A stretch of DNA of 64,000 nucleotides, taken from NCBI RefSeq assembly GCF_026210795.1, contig NC_089459.1, positions 1,426,001 to 1,490,000 on the forward strand, written 5' to 3'. This document shows, one piece after another, positions 23,192 through 35,523 of the stretch. Under the pieces are notes generated by a model that saw only the letters and a program-made list of their open reading frames with translations, did not search any database and was not told the DNA's origin. Source of the DNA: Rhizophagus irregularis (taxonomy: Eukaryota; Glomeromycota; Glomeromycetes; Glomerales; Glomeraceae). Position 1 is the stretch's first letter. Every line of letters starts with the position of its first letter. Both the position numbers and the translations under genes were made by a program.

Positions 23192-26100
23192 TCATTTACG
23201 CGCTTGCCATTGCCATGCTGGATCCGATGACGATGGTATGATGGGTTTATTGCTACTATAATGAAAAAATTATAAATTCTTTTATTATTAAACAGATCAA
23301 GCGATAAACACAAAAAAAAAAAGAAATATATATATATAATATCATACGCAGATGTTGAAGTAACTGATGGACTTCCAAAACCGCCACTGCTTCCTGCACT
23401 ACAATATACAAAAAGACAAGATAATGTAAATTTAACATTGCAAAAACAATATAAATGAAAAAATTATTTCAAAATACCTTGCAAAACGAGCGAAACCACC
23501 ACCACTTGGAGTTTTCAGTGCGGATGTATTTATAGGATACGGTGATCCAAACGGAAGTGTTTGCATACCAAATACCGGTTGTGCTTGACCCAAACCAACT
23601 TGTCCAAAAGTTGCTTCTGGCCGTCCAAAAGAAGGTGTTTGCCCGAATCCCGACTGTCCAAATGTGGGTTGTCCAAATGTGGGTTGTGCAAGAGCATTGG
23701 GTATTTGAGGTGATTGACCAAACGATTGATGTCCGAATGTCGGCTGTGACTGCGTTAGACTAAATGCGTTAGCATTCTGAGGCGGTGTAGCAAACGCGGT
23801 TGGAACATTACTACCACCAATGTTAAATGCATTTGGTGTAAGTGAAGAATGCGTAGGTGTCGTTTGTCCGAAAGATGATGACTCTCTCGAATTAAATAAT
23901 CCAAGACTTGTAGCGCCAAGATCTTTAGCGAACTTGTTTAAATCATCTTCCTCATTTGTAACAACTTTTCCTTCTCCAACATTTGATTCAGCTGTTATTT
24001 CACCAGGTTCAGATACTTGAAATTTCTCCTCCAATGAGGTGACTGGCTCTGTAATTTCCTCTTTCTTTTCAGATTCAGCAGCTAGTTTTTCAATTGCTTC
24101 GGAAGATAGAATGTCAGAACTTACATCATATTGAAGTTCTGATACTTTTGATATACTTGATATTTCGCCTTCAGTAATTTTATTTAATTTAGCATCAAGG
24201 GAATCTTCTGAAAAATCCTGTGTTGTACTTGATTGTTCCGATGTTAAAGTGTCTTTTTGTTCATTGCTTAAACTGTAAGAAACGCCTTCATCTGTTTTAG
24301 GAGAATCTGGTGATGATATAAAATAGTCCGATAAAGTACCAGTATTATTATTAATATCAGAGAACTTTGGTGGTTCATAGGAATTGTCTTCGAAAGGATC
24401 AATTTGTAATCTAGCGATTGGATCTTCATAATTGGTCAAATTGATTCGTGAAAAGCGGTCCGAATCGATAATATTTTCAAAATTTTGCTCTTCAGTGATT
24501 TCGTCGTCTTCGTCTTCAGATTGCTCTTGAAACCTTACTCTTGTTTCTCTTAATGGCATACGTTCATATGTTGAATTATTACTCACATACACATTATCAT
24601 TAACATCATAATTAATGTCTTCACTAACATCATCACTATCATCATCATCGTTAACATCATCTCTTTTCTTTTCATAATAGCGTAATCTCATTTCTCTTAA
24701 TTCTGAAACTTTTTGGTTATATTTTTGCGAATACTCATTCGTATCTTCACTTATAGGAAGACTAAAATCAGTGTATGTATTCTTTTTTATTGGAGTATCT
24801 AATTCATTATAATAATCACTTTCTTCATCAAAAGAGAAACTATTTCTAAGTGGACTGCCATATTTATTTCTCTCTATAGAATCTTTCAACTTATCTATGC
24901 CTATTTGTGCCGAACCACGAGTTTTAATTGGACTTTTCTTTCTTGGTGAGATAATTTTAGGCGATGTACGCGATCGCACTACAAAATTTATAAACGATAA
25001 AATTATTAATAAATTTTATAAAGATATCTTGAAAACAATTTATAATGTAATAACTCCACCTGGTTCAATATCACTATAAAGGTTTGTCCCATAAGGTATT
25101 TTTCTCTTGCTTTTATTTATATTTGAAAATTTAAATAATTTCCATTCTTTCTTTATTATTTGATTAGTTTTTTCTTCAGCTTCAGCTGAAAAATTTACAG
25201 GTATTGTACTCTTTCTAGTTTCATGTTCAATTTGCTGAGACACAAAATCGTTGGAATGTTCATTGAAGTTCATAGATGAAAGTCGCTCAGTAATCGAATC
25301 TAATTGAGTATTTAACTGTTCTATTTGAGATGCATTACTGTATAAGCCTTTACTAATATTTTGAATTGAACGATCAATATACTCTAAAGGAGGTTGTCTA
25401 GATTCATAAAGAAAAAAAATAAATAATATATATTTAGTATAATTAAATAAATTATTCGAACAAACTACTAAATAATCACCCTGCAAATCTATTCGCTTTA
25501 TGATCCTTAATTTGCTCGTATAACATGTCTAATTGTTTTTCTAATTCCTCTGCGTTTTCTTTAACATTCTAAAATTGTAAATTAAATTAAATTTAGTTAT
25601 CTTGATACGCTACCTAAATATGGTAAATATGGGAATTAGTTTTTACCTGAAAAGCCTTTTTGTACTTTTCAGTAATCCTTGATTGTATTGTTCCACGACG
25701 AGGAGTAACTTCTTGAGCTGATACTAACAATCCAATCTCCTGCTTTGCCATAGCATCTTCTATTGTAAATAACAATAAATAAACATTTGAATTAAAGTAT
25801 TTAAACTAAAATATATATGAGAAATAATATAGATAACCTTTTACAAAATTAAGATTTAAATCGGTAGTCTCTTGATTCAAATTACTAAGATACTCAATTA
25901 TATTTTTAAAATCCTTTTCCAACCGCTTGGTCTCTTGTGCTATTATAGGAAAATCTCCAATCGACCATTCGTTAGGATTTTCAAGGCTGTTCGCTTTTGT
26001 CCGTTCATTATATTTTGCTATGTAATTTTCCTCGATATCATCGATTAAAAATTGAACCTAAAATAAAAAGGACAGAGAAATTATTATGAATAACAGGTAT

Positions 26101-28469
26101 AAAAATAAAAAATAAACGATTGATCACATACTTCTTGAATGCCTTTCTCGGTCGCAACTCGTCGTATTTCGTGTGGTGATCTTTCTCTGTTAATGTCGAG
26201 TTCTGTAGGACTTGTTTGATTTATTTTTGAAGGTGTATTCTGAGAGTTGGAACCCATAGTTGCAATTGTAGTATTATTCATTAAGTTAGGACGACCAAGC
26301 GGAGAAAAATTATTTTTTGGTATATTTGAGGAAATAACAGGAGCAGATACGTTATTGTTCACATAAGTCATAGAAGTTTGTGCGCTAACAGGGATAGTTC
26401 CTAACATATTTGGACCTGTATTAATAACAGCTGCTGTTGGACCTGCTTTTGGACTGGTGTTAATAGGAACTTTTGGACCGGTGTTAATAGGAACTTTTGG
26501 ATCGATGTTAATAGGAACTTTTGGACCGGTGTTAATAGGAACTTTTGGACCGGTGTTAATAGGAACTTTTGGACCGGTATTAATAGGAACTTTTGAACCG
26601 GTATTAATAGGAACTTTTGGACCGGTGGTAATATCATCTTTTGGACCGGTAGTAATGGCATCTGAAGGACCGGTAGCAGGAATGGGTATTGAAACTGTCA
26701 TTCCGGAGTAACTTGTTCCGTTTTGACATGCATTTTTTTGGAAACAATGATATGCCAAAACTTCACTTTCGTTATTATAAATTAAAAGAATGGGAACTGG
26801 TGGTATTTCACTTTCTTCGTCTCCCGTTAATTTCGTAGACCAAATATCTGTAGAAGATAGATCAAGTGCCATTCCAATAGGTACTGTCTCATTATCTGAA
26901 ATTGGAAGAATCGCACGGGCAGTTTCTGAAAGACTCCAACTAGACCATCCATTAGTTTCATTACGACCAATTATATTTGTATCAGAAGAATTTGCACAGG
27001 CACCAATAACAACATTTTTCAAATCCGGTCCCCTAAAATTTAAGCAATGAGATTAGAAGGTGCTGTTAAATTACTTGACATAAAATCATATTGAGAAGAT
27101 CCAGTATTTTTACCATTCCTTAATAGATTCCATAAAGAAATAAGAGGTCCTTTCGTTTCCATTACTCGGATAACAAATATCTTGAACTTTACTATAAACA
27201 GTCTTTAATTTATTCTCTTTATTCTCGTATGATATAACGTATTCTACGTATTCAGAGGTTTCATCTTCAACAACCGGATAATATGTTACTATAAATATAT
27301 TATTTTCTAGCCAGAGAATATTCCTAACTATAAAATAAAAAATAAGATACTTTTTAAAATTATAAAAAAAATATATATATTTCCTTATAAATCATTGATA
27401 AAACAATATACCACAATGAGCAGGCTGCTGTATTTCTGGTGGTGCTAGACGTACAGCTTTTTCATTTCCCTCAGGAGTAAATTGGACAAGTTTTCCAGAT
27501 TGACTACCACAAACCAATTGCTTTCCTTTTGGTGACCAGCATACTTTAAGTGATGACAATAAAAAGTTAACAATCAGTAATTATTAAGTATCCATTTTTT
27601 GAAAATTTATCGCTTACTAGCTGTAACTTGATCGCCAATTTTAGAATTTTGTATGGAACCGATATCTACATTTGAAATAAAATCTTTAATAAATACAACG
27701 CCTGAAACAAGTAGGAATGCGATAACATTATTCCTTTCTCCAGGATTAGGACGAATATCCATGATATTATCCGAAAATTTCATAGTTTGATATGGTTGAA
27801 TTTCAGAAGACTATATACAGACAACGAAATAGATAATAGATCGTAATAAATCGCATTTAATAGTACAAGAATATAAATTTCTATCAAAAACAATTTTAAG
27901 AAAAAAGAAAATATGCTATACCATAGTTGAAAATTTGCTAACATCGTAATATAAGACTTGACCATCTTCAATACCAACGACTATAGTGAGTTGATCTGAT
28001 GTCAACCTCAAAAAATGAACGCGTCCTTTGGGTATATCAATATGAATTCTTTGATTAAATGGTTCGTTTGAAGCTTCTTCAAAAGCTTTGCGTAAATTAT
28101 TTGTAGACGCGTAAATAAATCCTATCAATTATAAAAAAAAAGAATATACAATAAATTAAATCAAACATGATTAAAAGACTATAAAAGTTATATTAATTAT
28201 ATAACCTTTAGATGTTCCTGCCACAAAATAACCATATAAATTAGAGACGGCTAACAGTGAGGAGTATGAAGGTATAGATTCCTCATCAAAAATATCTTTT
28301 GAAAGTTTTATGCTTATTACATTTTTATTTAGTTGTAAAAACTCAAAAAACTAAAAAGTGAAAATATATTAAGTTAAAGTTCTTGCTTCAAGATCATAAA
28401 GGAATTAATAAGCTAACTTACTTCTACGTTAAGTTCTTCAAGAGTAGTTTCTTCGATTTCTTCGAGCAT
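23192..28469 (-). CDS. NUP159: Nucleoporin Nup159/Nup214 (cytoplasmic filament nucleoporin)
   Basis: This subunit of the pore's cytoplasmic face anchors the helicase Dbp5 for mRNA export. About 14-15 exons run from ATG 28469 (MLEEIEETTLEELN) to a stop at 23192, around 1,400 residues. The N-terminal third (28469 to about 26700) reads as a beta-propeller: GFIYASTNNLRKAFEEA, VCWSPKGKQLVCGSQSGK, LPISDNETVPIGMALDLSS and PPVPILLIYNNESEVLAYH are typical. A GPKVPINT repeat tract follows (26440-26690), then heptad-rich coiled-coil exons (26060-25040), an acidic linker (24980-24050), and a C-terminal FG region (about 23930-23470) with FGQ, FGQS, SFG motifs. The terminus GGFARFASAG then WQWQARK is characteristic of Nup159 relatives. 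Propeller, coil, then FG at the end is the Nup214-like order rather than that of budding yeast. Confidence 0.87.
26440..26690 (-). repeat. 24-bp coding tandem repeat (GPKVPINT) in the nucleoporin
   Basis: A 24-base unit encoding the octapeptide GPKVPINT is repeated about ten times, with edge copies drifting to GPKDDITT and GPSDAITT. Central copies are identical or differ by one base, so they are recent or homogenised. The unit has Pro and no aromatic residue, so it extends a flexible linker without adding FG sites. It lies between the propeller and the coiled coil. Confidence 0.9.
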
Positions 28470-29050
28470 TATTGTAACTTTAGGAATACTTATTTAAGAT
28501 CGCGTCGAATATTCAATTATTCTATTATTTTACAAAAACTAAATTAGAATTAAGTTGAACTATGAAAAGATGATCATTTTATAATTTCAAATTAACTAAA
28601 TCATGTGACGTATGATTAGAAATCTCAATAAAATATAGGTTCAATCTAATAACGTTAGAAATAAATAATAATACAAATAAGACTCAAGGTAATTTTGGAT
28701 TTATTAAAGTTAATTCTTTAGATAAAGAATTCGATTAGGACCTTCTTTTGGAGACATATCACACATGTACTTTTGGGATAACATTAAAAATTTAGATATT
28801 CAATTATTCAAGTATTTATTAAATACAAATGGGGAGACATACTGTATCTTTTGTCAGTTTTTAGAAACAATGATTTCATTCATATGTTATTTCTTCTGAT
28901 TATTAATTATGTTTGCGCATAATTTTACTGTTTGTAAATATGTTTTGTATTTACTGTGCCACATCTGAAATCATGGTCATGATGTATCTATCGATGGGTG
29001 TAAAGTGTTTTAGTTCAATGATTTATTATTAGGCTTATTATTTAACAAGG
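28470..29050. promoter_or_regulatory. Divergent spacer between the nucleoporin and the MATH-BTB gene
   Basis: This 581-base spacer lies between two outward-facing starts. It is AT-rich, and no operator or repeat is recognised. Promoter content is inferred from position. Confidence 0.35.
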
Positions 29051-30058
29051 ATGAACGAGGAAAAAGTTCCTTTAATAGAATTCCCTATGAAAAGTTATGA
29101 ATATACTTTAGGGAATATATCAGCATCCCAAGATAATTATGAATATTGGAGTCCACCTTTACCAACTGCCATAGACATGTATTGGCAATTAAATTTCATG
29201 AGCGTAAATTATCTTTTTTTTTCTTTCATTAAATAAAAAATTTCTAACATAAAAAATTAATCACGTATATTTGCATATTTTATATATATATATATATATA
29301 TGTATATAAAAAGAGATTTGAAAATAATACAAAGTATTGTGTGTTGGGTGTATACGCAATACCGAATGAAAAGGAATTGAAAGATGATTTAACTTGGTCA
29401 TCTCGTAGAGCATTCCATATATATATTTATATTCGAACTGAAGAAAAATTTTTAAGGAAGGATCATACACCAACCAAATTGTTTAATAACTCAAGAAAAT
29501 TTATTACAGGTAAAATTGATCATTTAATTTATTTCATTATAATGATAATTAAAAATAAATCTTTTTATATTTGAAGGATTAAATACAATATTTGAAAAGT
29601 CAAAGTTACCAGAGAAATTTATAATTGGTATCGAATTTAAAAGATCTGAAAGTTATAGATTTTTAAACCTTTCACCCAATGTCAACCAAAATTTAATTGA
29701 AGCATGGACGGAGCTTTATAATATTGAAGAGGATTCCTCTATTAAATTCATAATCAATGAAGTTTCAGATCGATCGTCCAAAAACAAGCCAAAAGAACGA
29801 CAAAAAGTCCATCAACAAACAAAAATCGTAGAAACAACTATCAACAAGTCATTTCTTGATAAAAGATCATCATATTTTGATTTTTCATCAATATTTACAA
29901 TTGAAGAATCCATGATAACTTTAAACGTTATTTTTACAGAAGCTTTCTTGGAATTTATTAGATATATTTATACTGATCAAATCTGTTTTTTGATTAATGT
30001 TTATGATGAAGATTCTATCAATCTTACGAATAAACTATTTGATATTGCAGATGATTAG
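29051..30058 (+). pseudogene. MATH-BTB/POZ protein, interrupted near its 3' end
   Basis: Proteins of this class are substrate adaptors for Cullin-3 ubiquitin ligases. Three in-phase exons (29051-29203, 29314-29509, 29577-30058) encode about 276 residues. The first half resembles a MATH/TRAF fold (YEYWSPPLPTAIDMYWQLNF, then YCVLGVYAIPNEKELKDDL). The second half has BTB signatures: INKSFLDKRSSYF, EAFLEFIRYIYTDQI and KLFDIADD. The reading frame stops right there, but the bases after it would continue as YEANELKDRIGDF, which is the expected end of a BTB domain, in another frame. The cause is visible: AGATGATT occurs twice in tandem (about 30049-30064), an 8-base duplication. The BTB middle also looks shortened. 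It may be a decaying family member, or the short product may still be made. Confidence 0.62.
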
Positions 30059-30740
30059 ATGATTATGAAGCTAATGAATTAAAAGATAGAATCGGAGATT
30101 TTACCGAGGGATATTTAAATAAAATTCATATACTGTTTATGTATATGTACCGTATATATAATTTATGGATTATATGGTTGCTAATTAATGTGATATATTA
30201 TAACAAGTAAAGTTTATAATAAAAAAAAAAATTATTGCTATAATAAACAAAAATAGATAATAGATATCATATAAATAGAAAAAAAGAATTATTTACTTGA
30301 CTTTAAAATATTTAATAGGATTATTAGTGACTAAAAAAAAAAATCCTGGCTAATTATAAATTGCAAATCATTCTATAAATATTCAAGAAATTTACTTTTT
30401 CTTTCTTATAACATAAAACGTATTACAACTAGTTAATTATAGATTTCATCCTTTAAATTGGGCTTTGTTAACGTTTTAAAACTTAAATTTTTGTTACACA
30501 AGTAATTTGTTTGTAAATCTTTCCAAATGATCTTAATACACATTACACATAAACAATTATTATACACGCCCGATGTATAAATTCTGTTTCATTAGTTTAG
30601 TTAAGAATAAAATTCTTTTTTTCCTCTCTCTCCATTTTGTAAAATATAGAGATTTTTTTTTTCTCTGATGCAAAAGATCTAATAAATAAAATATATATTT
30701 AATACTTTTTTTTACGAAATTTATCTTAAAGAAAATTTTT
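30059..30740. other. Intergenic, AT-rich
   Basis: The first 120 bases or so hold the frame-shifted tail of the MATH-BTB gene. The rest is AT-rich with A/T runs. The part near 30600-30720 has pyrimidine runs (TTTTTTTCCTCTCTCTCC) and is the likely promoter and leader of the next gene. Confidence 0.4.
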
Positions 30741-31433
30741 ATGTTCAGTATGACACATGTTGGCTTTAATTATAAGCATACATTTATTATATTATTTATC
30801 GCATTTTTTATTATCGTAAATTTTATTTCTACATCTTATGAACTAAAGAATCCAATTGATGGTAAAGCTCTTCAAAAACGACAAAATGATGAAAAAGCTC
30901 CTAAAAAAGTAGTCGATCCATCTTCAACTTGCACCACTTCTGATGATGCCAGATGTAAATCTCCACCAGGAGTGTAAGTATACGCTTGTTTTTTAAAAAA
31001 GATCTAAAAAATAGAATATTAATAATAATCTCATGATCCTAGTCCTCCAAAAGTAGAAACATATGTAGAATTAGGAATAGAAACTATGAAACCAACACTA
31101 ATTCCGGGTGAAAATAATAGTAATAATAATACAACTAATTTAATAACTACCACTACAACACTTACATTATATTTTGCCGGTTATATAACTACAATTACAA
31201 CAAAAAATTCTAATGGTGATCCTACAACTTTCGCAACTTCTGTTCTTCCTTCCACTTTACTTGTTATAAAGACGGTTGTAGTTACTTCTCCAACTAGTGA
31301 GAAATTAGATAAAACAATGGACGTTTCGGATTCTACGACAAATTTACACGATTTTAATAGACATGGTTTATGGGGTGTTACGATGAGTTTAGCTTTAATC
31401 GTTACAACTTTAATTTTTATGGTTTTTGCGTAA
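30741..31433 (+). CDS. Thr-rich secreted surface protein, probably GPI-anchored
   Basis: Two exons (30741-30973 and 31043-31433) give 207 residues. A basic N-terminus and a strong hydrophobic core (TFIILFIAFFIIVNFIS) form a signal peptide ending near residue 31. A dibasic KALQKR follows about 15 residues later, a likely Kex2 processing site. The mature part has a short CTTSDDARC segment with two cysteines, an Asn/Thr tract with several N-glycosylation sequons (NNNTTN), and long Thr/Ser-rich stretches suited to O-mannosylation. The C-terminus (WGVTMSLALIVTTLIFMVFA) is hydrophobic with nothing after it, as in a GPI-attachment signal. I do not recognise a family. A cell-wall or plasma-membrane mannoprotein is the best description; an apoplastic effector-like role is only a guess. 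Confidence 0.72.
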
Positions 31434-32212
31434 TTTTATAAAAATTAATAAAATAGAATGTTCATAATTTTTTATTTGTACATTAATTTTTATAGTTCTT
31501 TAAATAATATTATTATGTAGATATGTATTGTATATTGTATAAATAGTTATAATAACTTATATAATGAAAAAGAAATAAAGAGAATTCTTGTGGTCTTAAT
31601 ATTTTTATATACAATATATATTATTATTATGTAACTTGGTTATTAGCTTTAAAGTAGGTTTGCATGCCAGAATTACCAAATGACCTTCAACTGCATATAA
31701 TCATTAAATACATTATGCACACGTATTTATTTTAACTTTTAAATATAGTTATTATACAAATTCGTTTTTTTTGATACAGCACGAGTACGCTACAAGTTTT
31801 TTTGCATGACGATAAACACGTGACTTTAAATAGTAAAGCTGATTATGTGAAATCCTTTTATTTTTGTGATGAGCCTCTTTGTAAACGTAAGCAAATATAC
31901 GAAACTTTTTCAGAAATCTATTCGATCTTACATTGATTTTAATGGTAAATTTCACGAAAATCTAACATGATTGACAACATATTATTAAATTGTCTGAACA
32001 AAATTTCGCCACGCTTAAAGATTACCAAAGTTAAAATAGGGTAATTTACTCTTGATAACACCACATCCATTTTTTTATTATACTCAGATTTATATTTTAC
32101 ATTCATAGCATCAGAAGGGGCTATTTACTGCAGGTGGTATATCAATCGGGAAATATCCAATTATTAACCTTATATTATTATGTCTTTTAAGTAAGATGAT
32201 ATTTACATAAAT
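31434..32212. other. Convergent 3' spacer, no gene supported
   Basis: About 780 AT-rich bases between the surface-protein stop and the pseudouridine-enzyme stop. A 67-codon open frame at 31752-31955 (-) is very Lys/Tyr-rich, has no homology I recognise and looks like chance. Confidence 0.4.
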
Positions 32213-35200
32213 TTAACTACTAAATTCCAATAATTTTTCATTTATGTCTTCAGAAACAGAATTATGTGTTTTTAAAGTCATTAAAGCAATATATTGTGCA
32301 ACTTCAATAATTTTATCAATTTTTGTTTCACCATGTAATATGAATCCAGATACTAAGGTTCCAACAACACTATAAGGATAAAATAAATTATTTAATAAAT
32401 AAATTAATATAAATTAATCAACCCAGTTTACATTCATTTACCTATCACCAGCTCCTGTGACATTAACAATCTCATTTTTATCAAATTTTATTGGTTTAAA
32501 ATATTTCAATCTATATTTATAACAAAGAATTAATAAATAATCATTATAAATATACAATAATAAATAAAATTTTAAAATATACCTTAACCCACTTTTTCCA
32601 TTCTTTTCTTTTATAATAATTTCATTTTTCTTATTTTTTTTTGAAATACCTTTATTTAAATCTTTTAAAAATTGTGCTAATAATATACCATTTTCACCTA
32701 ATTTTACTATAATATTAGGTATATATGGTAAAAAATGTAAAGTTTGTACAAATGATTCACTTATTAATTGAGTATCTAATTGACAATCAATTAATGAATT
32801 AATCAAAACTTCAATTGTAGGATTGTGTATAGATAAATTTCCAATATCTATTTCAATAAAACAAAAAAATTTATATATTAGTAAATAAATAGATTAACTA
32901 ATTAATCTAGTTAAGTAAAAAACTTAAATAATAATAAAACAATACCATATTCATTAATCCTTTTAACCCATTCACTATTTAAATCAAATAAACCATTTTT
33001 ATATGCTGTAAAATACATTGTTTTCAATTCAAAACTATTTGGTGAAATATATTTTAATGATTGTGATGATAATAATTGAATAAATTGTTCATAATTTTCC
33101 AATAATTTTAAAGATTTTGATATAGAAGTTGTTTCAAAAAATGCTTATAAGAAATATAAAAGTTAATAATTTGAACAAATTCAATAAATATAATAAAATA
33201 TAATCACTTACTTGATATATTATAAGTTTTACAAGTATTTAAAATATTATATATGCATCCTGCAGAAATATTTCCATCAAAACAAACTAATTTTGGTTTG
33301 CCCATCTTAATTGTTTGGCTAATCTATAAACATATAAATTTAATTAAAAATATAAAAAATACCAAAATTTAAACTTTTTTACCTTATCAGATGATAAATA
33401 ATCAAATATTTTCATATCAGCAACAGCACAGATTAAATTTCCACTGGAATCATGTATTGCATTATATACTGCAGTTGACTCGTTATTGATAATTTGTAGT
33501 CCACCAGTTTCCATTCCAATTTTTTCAAACTTAGTTTTTAACCAATTTCCACTTAAGTCATTTCCAATTGCTGATATAAATAATGGATTGACTCCAAGCC
33601 TAAATGATGTTTCTGCAATATTTCTTCCTACTCCTCCAATAGATTGCCTTATTGTACCGGGTGATGATGTTTTAACATAATCAGTAATGAAAGGATCTAA
33701 TGTCGATGTAATGTCAACTGCTGTTCCACCAACTATTATTAACTTGTGAATATTTTACCAACAATATATTTATTTGTATTATTATTTTATGTTTATAATA
33801 ATTATATTAATAAAAACAAAATTTTACCTCTTGATTAAATATTGACGAAGTTGACGGTTTTTCATATTCTTGTAAGAAAGGTGCTGGAACCTTTTTTTTA
33901 AACTCGCCTTTTAATTCTAGTTTAGAATTTCCATTAATTTTTGCATTATTCTTTACTAACGGAATATCTGTATAAAACAAAAATAATGGTTAATATATTT
34001 ATTAAATATTTTTTTGTTTTCCTACTTGTGTACATACTTGATTTTAAAGAATATGCTTGATTAATTCTTAATGATACCCCATTATTTTCACTAATTTCTC
34101 TAAAAAAAGCATATATCAAAATAAAATATTGCAATTGAAAATATTGATAAAATCAATAATAGATATAATTACTTTGCTTCAGCTAAAGTGGTATCTATTG
34201 TTCTTTGTGTTTCATCAGAATTAGCAGTTGATATTGGGGTTGATATGGCCAATCCACTATTTGTACTTGCATCTAGTATTGATAGAAAAATATTTAAGTA
34301 AATACAGTAAATACCTAAAATTTTTTGACAAATAAATTAAACATACTTATTAAACCAACACTCTCTTTGATAGATTTTAAATTTAATTGACTCTGATATT
34401 AAGGAAAATCAATTCATTAATATTCAATATACAGACTCTAATTAAAAAAAAATCAACTACCTTGAATCCATTCTTTAGAATAAAAAGGGCTTGAAAATAT
34501 TTTTTTATTTCACCAAATATTGATACTAATACACCTTGGGTTTCCTTGCCATTCAAGAGTTAATTTCAATATAATTGGCAATTAACATCTACAAATATTT
34601 AATATAAATTTCTCACCAAATATTCTAAAGTTTCCCTGATATTCCAAATTGATTTGATTCTTGCACCTGTACATACAACGGCTATAGGAATTCTTTCTAA
34701 TTCGACCAAATCAGTACTTAAATCCGTGACTACTTGTGAAGATAAACGAAAAATAAGTTACTATTACATTTTGCAACTCCAAATTCCACAGGTAAAGAAA
34801 TCTTAATACCCGCGCGATAAGCTGTAAATATTGATCTAGAAAATGTTGAAGTCTCTATTAATTCCTAAATTAAAAAAAGAAAATTATCGTCTACATATGT
34901 ATAAACAACTCGTATCGATAAATCAATTTCGTTTACATGTGAAGCACGAAAATTTTTTCTTGTCTCTAGCTCTCTTCGCGCAAATGTTTCTAGCCTATTA
35001 CGATAAGCCTATATAGATTGAGCAATTTAAAAATCAATGTATAATGCAGCACTTTACTATTATGATGTCTGATAAATGACTTACCTACATTAATTTTTCC
35101 GTCTAAAGTGGCTGTAGTCGCAGGTTTATTGCCAGTTACTATTGCTAAATTCTGAGGATACGGCACACCTTAAATAAATAAACGGAAAACATAAAAAGTT

Positions 35201-35523
35201 TTTCTATTTCCGTTTAAAAAAAGTATTTTAACATTATTTACTTTACCATGACTTATAGTAGATTCTAAAATTATAACGGGTCTATTTTTTTGCAAAGTTT
35301 CTAAAACTTTGGAGCCATAAGCACATTCCTTATAATATATTGTTGAGCTGTAATATCTTTTCAAAGAGGTAATATATAGTTTATATGAAGTCTTTATAAT
35401 AAGACGAGGAATTTTATTTAGAAACTTATTTTTTAAAAAAAATAACGTATTATTTCATTTAGTTACCAAATATTTTAATTTATTCGTTGACTTTTTGAAA
35501 ATGCGAAAATATAAAGTCGACAT
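32213..35523 (-). CDS. Pseudouridine-5'-phosphate glycosidase / pseudouridine kinase fusion, glycosidase half degenerate
   Basis: This fungal fusion normally joins PsuG (cleaves pseudouridine 5'-phosphate) and PsuK (PfkB-type pseudouridine kinase). About 14 short exons run to a stop at 32213. A likely start is ATG 35523, splicing over a 40-base intron into a basic leader ending LKRYYSS that resembles a mitochondrial targeting peptide; the start is uncertain. The PsuG part shows VIILESTISHGVPYPQN, PATTATLDGKINVG, AYRAGIKI, VELERIPIAVVCTGA and LEYLETQGV. However, the TGGIGGVHRG loop and the GxxTPFLL motif are not found. The kinase part is intact: VGGTAVDIT, IGGVGRNIAETSFRLG, PNIIVKLGENGI, and the catalytic NVTGAGDSVVGTL. 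So the kinase probably works, while the glycosidase may not. Missed micro-exons are the main alternative. Confidence 0.78.

Noticed and set aside
26457-26711. Plus-strand frame with GTFGPVLI repeats
   Set aside because: It is the antisense translation of the nucleoporin repeat tract; any tandem repeat of 24 bases stays open in several frames.
28630-28660. GGTTCAATCTAAT resembling a tRNA B box
   Set aside because: No matching A box or cloverleaf arms around it; no tRNA gene could be folded anywhere in the window.
31752-31955. 67-codon open frame on the minus strand in an intergenic spacer
   Set aside because: Lys/Tyr-rich, no ATG context of note, no family resemblance, no splice partners; typical of AT-rich chance ORFs.
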